DNA from: Gammaproteobacteria bacterium RIFCSPHIGHO2_12_FULL_37_34
Lineage (GTDB): Bacteria > Pseudomonadota > Gammaproteobacteria > DSM-16500
Assembly (NCBI GenBank): GCA_001801495.1
Contig: MGXW01000113.1
Coordinates: 1-12,013 of the forward strand
Reading direction: 5' to 3'
DNA: 12,013 bases
A program made the position numbers and the translations under genes. Below are positions 6,914-12,013 of this stretch, piece by piece (position 1 is the stretch's first letter; the number at the start of each line of letters is the position of its first letter). Under the pieces are notes generated by a model. It made no database searches. It saw only the letters and a list, made by a program, of their open reading frames with translations, and had not been told where the DNA came from.

Positions 6914-6946
6914 TAAATAGCAAACCAACAAAATAGGCAAAGTCGT

Positions 6947-8008
6947 ATGGAAATAGACAAAGAAATTGAACGATTGTTAAAGATTAGTGTAGATGAAAAA
7001 GCATCTGATTTACATTTAGTTCCTCGCTTACCTCCTACTTTGCGTGTTGACGGCGATCTTGTTGCTGTAAAAGATGCTGCTCCGCTTTCTTCCGAGATCA
7101 TCAAGCGTTTGATTGATAGTATTATGACGCCAGATCAACAACAGGATTTTGAAAAAACATTAGAATGTGATATGGCGCTCGCTGTTTCCAATATTGGTAA
7201 TTTTCGAGTTAATGTACGGCATCAATTATGGGGGATAGGTGCGGCATTTCGTATTATTCCAGAAGAAGTTCCTCCTTTTGAAAAATTAGGGTTACCTTCT
7301 ACTTTAAAACCTTTACTTTCACTTTCGCACGGTATGATTTTAGTTACTGGAGCAACGGGTTGTGGAAAAAGCACCACCTTAGCAGCAATGGTAGATTACA
7401 TTAACACCATGCGTATCTGTAATATCATTACGATTGAAGATCCTATCGAGTTTATTTATAAAAATAAAAAAAGTTTAATTACACAACGACAAGTACGCCG
7501 TGATACTCATGATATTTCAGTTGCATTGCGCTCTGCCTTACGGCAAGACCCAGATGTTATTTTATTAGGAGAAATGCGGGATTTAGAATCAATTCGTCTT
7601 GCATTAATGGCGGCGGAAACGGGCCATTTAGTGTTGACTACATTGCATGCAAGTTCCGCCCCTCTTTCCATTGGCCGTATTGTCGATGTTTTTCCTCAAG
7701 AAGAAAAAAATCGGGTGCGAAATCTTTTAGCGGAGACTGTTCAAGCTGTGATTTGCCAAACCCTAGTTAGAAAGACAGCAGGGGGTAGAATACCTGCTTT
7801 TGAAATTATGTTAGCAGTTCCTGCCATTCGTCATTTAATTCGTGAAGATAAAATTTCGCATATGACGATGACTATTCAAACCAGCGGTAATTTGGGTATG
7901 TGTACCATGGACCAATATCTACAAGGATTAGTAGCTAAAAATATCATCACCTCAGCTGTTGCTCGTAGCATCGCAAGTAGTCAAGAATGGTTTTCAGGAG
8001 CTGTTTAA
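6947..8008 (+). CDS. pilT: Type IV pilus retraction ATPase PilT
   Basis: A 353-residue secretion-superfamily hexameric ATPase that depolymerises type IV pili at the inner membrane (twitching, DNA uptake). The N-terminal PAS-like domain has ASDLHL and RVDGDL. Walker A is GATGCGKST (135-143), a variant of the usual GPTGSGKST. The Asp box TIEDPIEF (162-169), Walker B LLGEMRD (206-212, Glu209) and His box HLVLTTLH (227-234) follow. The C-terminal AIRHLIRE (293-300) and QTSGNLGMCTMD match PilT rather than PilU or PilB. An AGG lies 9 nt before the ATG. No other pilus gene is adjacent. The 131-bp MITE sits immediately upstream, in what should be the promoter or leader. Confidence 0.94.
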   Translation: MEIDKEIERLLKISVDEKASDLHLVPRLPPTLRVDGDLVAVKDAAPLSSEIIKRLIDSIMTPDQQQDFEKTLECDMALAVSNIGNFRVNVRHQLWGIGAAFRIIPEEVPPFEKLGLPSTLKPLLSLSHGMILVTGATGCGKSTTLAAMVDYINTMRICNIITIEDPIEFIYKNKKSLITQRQVRRDTHDISVALRSALRQDPDVILLGEMRDLESIRLALMAAETGHLVLTTLHASSAPLSIGRIVDVFPQEEKNRVRNLLAETVQAVICQTLVRKTAGGRIPAFEIMLAVPAIRHLIREDKISHMTMTIQTSGNLGMCTMDQYLQGLVAKNIITSAVARSIASSQEWFSGAV

Positions 8009-8042
8009 TACCCTTCTATTTATCATAAATCAAGCAATAATA

Positions 8043-8081
8043 ACCTTGTGTTTCATCACCTTTTTTGTCAAAATACAAGGT
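8043..8081. repeat. 7-bp inverted repeat in the pilT to ATPase gap
   Basis: ACCTTGT (8043-8049) and ACAAGGT (8075-8081) are perfect reverse complements around a 25-nt spacer in the 102-bp gap after pilT. CTTGTGTTT also occurs twice in this gap (8045-8053 and 8084-8092). No convincing terminator or consensus promoter is visible here. The long loop makes a functional hairpin doubtful; a regulator-binding dyad is possible. Confidence 0.25.
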
Positions 8082-8110
8082 ATCTTGTGTTTATTAAATA
8101 GGCAATACCC

Positions 8111-9463
8111 ATGGATCGTGATATTGAAAAAGACCTGCTTTATTGGAAGCAGCAAACAAACCATCTACCTATTCTTTTACGTGGCGCTCGTCAGGTGGGT
8201 AAATCGTATGTGGTTGAGAAATTTGGGCGTGATCATTTTAATAATATATTGATTGTTAATTTTGAATTGCAGCCGGAATTAGGGTCTTGTTTTGAGACTT
8301 TAAATCCACACGATGTTCTTCAGAAACTTTCTTTGCTTATGCACCACAAAATTGAGCCTGGAAAAACATTATTATTTTTAGATGAAATTCAAGATTGTCC
8401 GAATGCGATTCGTGCATTACGGTATTTCAAAGAGCAATTACCAGAGTTGCATGTGATTGGTGCTGGTTCATTGCTAGAATTTACCTTAAATGACGCAAAT
8501 TTTCGCATGCCGGTTGGAAGAGTGCAGTCGTTTTATCTCAAGCCTTTATCATTTAAAGAATATTTAATAGCAATGGGTTATCGAGATCTACGTGAATTTA
8601 TAGAGCAAGAGGATTTAAAAAAACCGATAGCAGATACGGTTCATCAAGCACTTTTAAAGCAGGTAAGGAATTATATGGGGTTGGGTGGGATGCCAAGTGT
8701 ATTGAAAGCTTATCTTTCTTCTGAAGTTAATGCGCTTGGTAGTCTATCGCGACATTATGATTTTAATCAATGCCGATTGCAACAAGCTATTTTGTTAAAT
8801 AACTATAGACAAGATTTTGGAAAATATTCGAAGCATACCCAGATTAAATATCTGCAACGAGTTTTTGAGAAAACACCAGGGATGGTAGGAGATCATTTTA
8901 AATATTCCAAAGTTGATCCAGATGTGCGATCGCAATATATTAGAGCAGCACTGGAATTATTACAGCATGCGGGGCTTATGTATTATGTTTATAGCACAGC
9001 TGCATCAGGTATTCCTTTAATTACATTAATGAACGAAAAAAAATTTAAAATTTTGTTTCTTGATGTGGGGCTTATGGTATATGCAAGCCGTATCGAAGCA
9101 GAATTATTGTTGGATAATATTATTTTGGTAAATCGTGGAGCCATTGCAGAGCAATTTGTTGGCCAAGAATTGTTAGCATATACGCCTCATTATGAAGAAG
9201 CCAGATTGTATTTCTGGTGCCGCGAGAAAAAATCCAGTATGGCAGAAGTTGATTTTATCATAACGGTTGGCTCTGAAATTATTCCTATTGAAGTAAAAGC
9301 AGGTTCAACAGGCCAATTAAAATCATTGCATCTTTTAATGAATGAAAGAAAGATGAAGCTGGGTATTCGTGTCTCACAACAACCATTAAACTTTGATGGA
9401 CGGATTTTATCGGTTCCTATTTATATGGTAAGCGAAATTCCACGACTAGTGGGCGCGATTTAA
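8111..9463 (+). CDS. AAA ATPase with DUF4143 C-terminal domain (COG1373-like)
   Basis: A 450-residue protein typical of the COG1373 family. The N-terminal AAA_14-type ATPase has Walker A RGARQVGKS (24-32), Walker B LLFLDEIQD (87-95) and the family's IGAGSLLEF (116-124). The C-terminal DUF4143 half (about 185-450) has MGLGGMPSVLKAYL, a LDVGL motif (318-322) and a restriction-endonuclease-like cluster: AEQFVGQEL, then AEVDFII (378-384) and IPIEVKAG (391-398), with Glu347, Asp381, Glu394 and Lys396 as candidate PD-(D/E)xK residues. The cellular role of the family is unclear; members are numerous, often multicopy and solitary, as here. An AGG lies 8 nt before the ATG. A structured repeat element follows 8 bp after the stop. 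Confidence 0.9.
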   Translation: MDRDIEKDLLYWKQQTNHLPILLRGARQVGKSYVVEKFGRDHFNNILIVNFELQPELGSCFETLNPHDVLQKLSLLMHHKIEPGKTLLFLDEIQDCPNAIRALRYFKEQLPELHVIGAGSLLEFTLNDANFRMPVGRVQSFYLKPLSFKEYLIAMGYRDLREFIEQEDLKKPIADTVHQALLKQVRNYMGLGGMPSVLKAYLSSEVNALGSLSRHYDFNQCRLQQAILLNNYRQDFGKYSKHTQIKYLQRVFEKTPGMVGDHFKYSKVDPDVRSQYIRAALELLQHAGLMYYVYSTAASGIPLITLMNEKKFKILFLDVGLMVYASRIEAELLLDNIILVNRGAIAEQFVGQELLAYTPHYEEARLYFWCREKKSSMAEVDFIITVGSEIIPIEVKAGSTGQLKSLHLLMNERKMKLGIRVSQQPLNFDGRILSVPIYMVSEIPRLVGAI

Positions 9464-9471
9464 CTCCATAA

Positions 9472-9664
9472 CTCATCTTACGCAATAACTAGCTGTTAAC
9501 TGCATGTTGACTGGCGGAGGTTGCATTACTCGGGGTTCGTCGCTGCAGGTATCCCACCGTGCTCGTACCTGCGCGCGGTGGGAGCCCTCCTTCCGCGACA
9601 CCCCTTGTGTTTGGAGTATCGAGAGTCAACATGCAGTTAACAGCTAGTTATTGCGTAAGATGAG
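9472..9664. mobile_element. 193-bp palindromic element with perfect 41-bp terminal inverted repeats
   Basis: The arms 9472-9512 (starting CTCATCTTACGCAATAACT) and 9624-9664 are exact reverse complements over all 41 bp, with immediate mismatch on both sides. The 111-bp interior (9513-9623) is GC-rich against AT-rich surroundings and has no plausible ORF. It lies between the convergent ATPase and cupin genes, occupying nearly all of the 217-bp gap from 9464 to 9680. The flanks (CTCCATAA left, CAAGTTAG right) give no target duplication, so a MITE, a rearranged insertion remnant or a structured intergenic repeat are all possible. No transposase is present. The palindrome itself is certain; calling it mobile is inference. 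Confidence 0.65.
9532..9604. other. GC-rich core with nested and mutually interleaved helices
   Basis: Inside the 193-bp element, GCAGGTA (9545-9551) pairs with TACCTGC (9566-9572), and with a bulged T9544 the stem extends by CGC/GCG. TCCCACCG (9552-9559) pairs exactly with CGGTGGGA (9576-9583). The two helices interleave, so they are either alternative hairpins or a pseudoknot. The linker lengths (0, 6 and 3 nt) make a full pseudoknot tight, so alternatives seem more likely. An outer stem encloses them: GGGGT and GTCGC (9532-9543) with GCGAC and ACCCC (9595-9604). The strand that would be transcribed is unknown. Confidence 0.5.
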
Positions 9665-9680
9665 CAAGTTAGCCTTGTGT

Positions 9681-10229
9681 TTATAGCAGATTAATTTTGG
9701 AATCGAATGTATAAGGGATCAGATGATTGTCTAATGATAATGTATATTTATCAGGATCATCATGTTGATACACATGACTTGGAAAATTGATCAGTAGAAT
9801 TTCAGTTGTTCCAACATTTTGTATGGCATGGTAAACGTGAGGGGGAACGAGAATGATAGATCGATTTGTTTCACTAAAATATAATTCATTAATTAGCTTG
9901 TAAGTGGAAGATTCTGGTCTGCTATCATAAAGCACAAGTTTTGCTGACCCGGCATAAAAAAAATATCGATCTGTTTGTACATAATGAACAGCCCATCCTT
10001 TTATTTTAGTTGGATGAACGGATACCGTATAAATATAAACCAATGGAATCGTATCAAAAGCCCAAAAAGGACTATAAATTTCTGTCAGTGTTCCACGAGC
10101 ATCTTGTTGCGTTACTTGTTGATGAATGTGGACTCCATCAATTAGGGTTTGTAGCCTTTTCCCTGTTGTAGTAACGGTTGGAATGTCTTTTTTTGGTTCT
10201 AGGGCTATTTTGTTTTTCGCGAGCTCCAT
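9681..10229 (-). CDS. RmlC-like cupin, dTDP-4-dehydrorhamnose 3,5-epimerase-related protein
   Basis: A 182-residue protein similar to the sugar 3,5-epimerase (RmlC) cupin family, which epimerises nucleotide-linked keto-sugars for surface glycans. Features in order: GVHIHQQVTQQDARGTLTEIY (32-52, the family's opening strand with DxRG), KGWAVHYVQTDRYFFYAG (77-94, with His82 at the usual catalytic-His strand), and ILVPPHVYHAIQNVG (126-140). The end LSLDNHLIPYTF matches the family's IPYxW-like tail. The standard RGLHYQ motif is replaced by KGWAVHYVQTDR, so this is a sub-branch and the exact substrate is unclear. A GAGAG lies 4 nt before the ATG. It follows the ABC exporter gene in the same direction after 104 bp and may belong to the same glycan locus. 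Confidence 0.8.
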   Translation of the reverse strand: MELAKNKIALEPKKDIPTVTTTGKRLQTLIDGVHIHQQVTQQDARGTLTEIYSPFWAFDTIPLVYIYTVSVHPTKIKGWAVHYVQTDRYFFYAGSAKLVLYDSRPESSTYKLINELYFSETNRSIILVPPHVYHAIQNVGTTEILLINFPSHVYQHDDPDKYTLSLDNHLIPYTFDSKINLL

Positions 10230-10283
10230 TATTCTCTCGATGAATATCTAAAATGCGAATTCAATTAGTTGTACTTTCTATTC

Positions 10284-10312
10284 ATCTTCTTTCCATGACA
10301 AAAAAATGTCAA
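10284..10312 (-). promoter_or_regulatory. Possible promoter of the cupin gene
   Basis: On the minus strand a perfect TTGACA (10312-10307) lies between the ABC exporter stop and the cupin start. A hexamer at the standard 17-bp distance (GAAGAT, 10289-10284) matches only half of the -10 consensus. The same spot forms a small hairpin TGACA-6 nt-TGTCA (10296-10311) with a T-rich loop on the minus strand. It may be chance; the 104-bp gap otherwise shows nothing distinct. Confidence 0.2.
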
Positions 10313-10333
10313 GTATTTTCATGCATTCGTAGC

Positions 10334-12013
10334 TTATCTGCTAAGATCGCAAATGGTATAAATTTTATCACAATATTTCAAAGTAGTGCTTCGATGTGAA
10401 ACTACGATGATGGTTTTATCTGAGTTCTCAGAATAGATTTCATCTAAAATTTTTTGTTCGGTTACTTCATCTAAAGCAGAAGTTGCTTCATCTAAGATGA
10501 GTATTTCTGGATTACCATATAATGCTCGAGCAATGCCAACGCGTTGTTTTTGTCCACCAGATAATACATTACCATGATCACCGACAATCGTATCACCGCC
10601 GTTTTGCGACATGTAAAAATCATAAATGCGCGCTTTTTTAAGAACCATCATCAATTTTTCATAATTAAACGCTCTATTTAAAACAATGTTTTTCAAAATG
10701 GAATCGTTGTATAAGAATATTTCTTGTGGAACATAACCTATTTTTCGTTGCCAACTAGTAATAGTTCGATGATTGATCTTGCGATCATCAACATATAATC
10801 CTCCGGATGTTGGTGTTAGAAAACCCATCAACACATCTAATAACGTAGATTTTCCGACGCCACTTGCACCTGTTATGCCAATCTTATCGTTTTTATTAAT
10901 CAGAAAACGAATGTTCCGAAAGATTTCTTGGCCATCACGATAAACAAATGTAACATCCTTAAAATAAATAGTACGCTTAAAGTCAATCGATTCTACAGGA
11001 TGATTTTTTACGCAATTTTTTTCTTGAGTATTAAAGGTATCGATGATCGCTTCATTGTATTTTAGTGCGTTAATCGTGCTGCTCATTCTCATCAAAATTT
11101 GAGAGATTTTTAGAATGACCAACATAAATAAAGCGATTGTTGGTAAAAATTTATCGATGTTTCCAGCAGAATATGTTCCTATGGCAACACTTGCAACAAT
11201 CATAAAAAAGCTAAAAATTTCCACCAAATGACGCGGCACATAAGCATATATTTTGTATTTTGAATTTATTTCATTAAGAACAGTCACTTCTTTATGGTAG
11301 TTTTTTTCAATCATGTTTCCCATAAAAAATAATTTAACAATTTTTATATTAAATAACGCGTCATAGATTAATTTGTTTGTAATGGACAGTTGTTTTTTAT
11401 TTGTTATTCCAATAGCCGTACTTTTTCGAGAGAAATATTTCAATATATAAAAACAATTTAGAAAAAATGCCCCCATGATAATAAGCGTTATTTGATTGTT
11501 TACGATGAATAAAAGAACCACAATAATGATTAGTAGTAATATATCTGAAATATACAATAAAAAATTAACCAAGGTATCTCGATATATCGTGGTATATTGC
11601 GTTATAGCCAACTGAAAATCAGTCGCGTTTGTTTTTATAAATGTTTCATAAGCAGTATTGAGATAATTAGATAATAGTGATTGAGATAATCTTGTATGCA
11701 CATTGCCAGAGAATTGATGGATATAAAATATATAGATCAGGCTCATCCCATTTTTAATAATGTAAATCATTAATAACGTTGCACCACTTATCAGAATGAA
11801 TGATAAACGATTAAGGTGTGCGGTGATGCCTAGAATGATGAAGCTGTTCATGGCAAACGATGGGTTTTGTACTATTGTTACAAAGGGTAAAACAATAAAT
11901 AAACTACATACCTCCAGTATGCCAACCAACAGAGCATAATACATGAGCCGATAGAAGCGTTTCTGCTCTGATGGCGTTAAATGAACGATTAGTTTTTTAA
12001 AAAAACTTTTATT
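10334..12013 (-). CDS. ABC exporter, fused membrane and ATPase domains (5' end outside window)
   Basis: The frame stays open from the ATG at 11944 back to the window edge (23 more codons, no stop). Those residues (KSFFKKLIVHLTPSEQKRFYRL) resemble the N-terminus of this exporter class, so the real start probably lies just beyond 12013. In visible numbering (559 residues) six TM segments fall near 24-46, 70-98, 148-170, 175-193, 267-283 and 291-309. The ATPase domain follows: Walker A GASGVGKST (382-390), Q-loop VPQE (428-431), signature LSGGQ (484-488), Walker B ILILDE (504-509), D-loop SALD (512-515) and H-loop His540. It works as a dimer. Similarity to PglK/MsbA-type half-transporters and the adjacent RmlC-like gene suggest lipid-linked glycan or polysaccharide export; the substrate is not proven. 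Confidence 0.9.
   Translation of the reverse strand, partial: NKSFFKKLIVHLTPSEQKRFYRLMYYALLVGILEVCSLFIVLPFVTIVQNPSFAMNSFIILGITAHLNRLSFILISGATLLMIYIIKNGMSLIYIFYIHQFSGNVHTRLSQSLLSNYLNTAYETFIKTNATDFQLAITQYTTIYRDTLVNFLLYISDILLLIIIVVLLFIVNNQITLIIMGAFFLNCFYILKYFSRKSTAIGITNKKQLSITNKLIYDALFNIKIVKLFFMGNMIEKNYHKEVTVLNEINSKYKIYAYVPRHLVEIFSFFMIVASVAIGTYSAGNIDKFLPTIALFMLVILKISQILMRMSSTINALKYNEAIIDTFNTQEKNCVKNHPVESIDFKRTIYFKDVTFVYRDGQEIFRNIRFLINKNDKIGITGASGVGKSTLLDVLMGFLTPTSGGLYVDDRKINHRTITSWQRKIGYVPQEIFLYNDSILKNIVLNRAFNYEKLMMVLKKARIYDFYMSQNGGDTIVGDHGNVLSGGQKQRVGIARALYGNPEILILDEATSALDEVTEQKILDEIYSENSDKTIIVVSHRSTTLKYCDKIYTICDLSR

Noticed and set aside
6784..7104. Minus-strand open frame of about 106 codons across the MITE and the start of pilT
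   Set aside because: It runs through both arms of the inverted-repeat element and antisense to pilT, shows no family motif and has no convincing start signal.
8043..8081. rho-independent terminator after pilT
   Set aside because: The stem is 7 bp with a 25-nt loop and is not followed by a T-run.
7959..8252. Plus-strand open frame bridging the end of pilT and the start of the ATPase gene
   Set aside because: It overlaps two confidently identified genes in another frame and its hydrophobic translation is what AT-rich intergenic DNA yields by chance.
9472..9664. Long palindrome as an integron attC site
   Set aside because: No correctly placed GTTRRRY/RYYYAAC core pair is present, the arms are perfect instead of having the unpaired bases of attC, and no integrase is nearby.
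9472..9664. Long palindrome as a plain bidirectional transcription terminator for the convergent genes
   Set aside because: A 41-bp perfect stem with a 111-nt structured loop and no U-tract is far beyond a normal intrinsic terminator, though it may still block transcription.

Overview
The window is a stretch of AT-rich bacterial chromosome. The left third carries the gammaproteobacterial-type block rpmH-rnpA-yidD-yidC-mnmE, preceded by the 3' part of pnp. Protein signatures (YidC with a large periplasmic domain, MnmE ending in FCVGK, PilT with an AIRxLIRE box) fit a gammaproteobacterium. The AT-rich composition, intergenic palindromic elements and the mix of neighbours would suit a host-associated lineage such as Legionellales/Coxiella relatives, but that placement is inference and no marker here fixes the genus.

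Layout. 1-1017: end of polynucleotide phosphorylase. 1028-4815: a strong sigma70-type promoter, then the tightly packed set rpmH, rnpA, yidD, yidC and mnmE, with overlaps at rnpA/yidD (37 bp) and yidC/mnmE (ATGA). These genes serve ribosome assembly, tRNA 5' processing, membrane protein insertion and tRNA wobble-uridine modification. dnaA, often found beside rpmH, is not visible; pnp occupies that side. 4817-6165: a short palindrome, then a two-gene unit of a predicted phosphoribosyltransferase and an alpha/beta hydrolase. 6144-6677 (minus): a secreted PEBP-family protein, convergent with the hydrolase; its start is best placed at a GTG behind a strong AAGGAG, and a 16-bp perfect hairpin sits just ahead of that Shine-Dalgarno.

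6783-6913 is a small non-coding transposon-like element (MITE): 22-bp perfect terminal inverted repeats, an internal 22-bp perfect hairpin and an 8-bp target duplication (TAAATAGC), inserted 33 bp before the start of pilT (6947-8008). 8111-9463 encodes a solitary AAA ATPase of the DUF4143 type. 9472-9664 is a second, unrelated-looking palindromic element with perfect 41-bp terminal inverted repeats around a GC-rich core that can form two mutually interleaved helices. 9681-10229 and 10334-12013 (both minus) encode an RmlC-like cupin sugar epimerase homologue and an ABC exporter. The exporter frame stays open to the window edge, so its start lies outside. This right end looks like the edge of a surface-polysaccharide or glycan-export locus.

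The items most worth a second look are the two non-coding palindromic elements, the hairpin leader of the PEBP gene, and the altered RNR motif of the RNase P protein. I found no CRISPR array, tRNA, rRNA, or clear multi-gene defence system.
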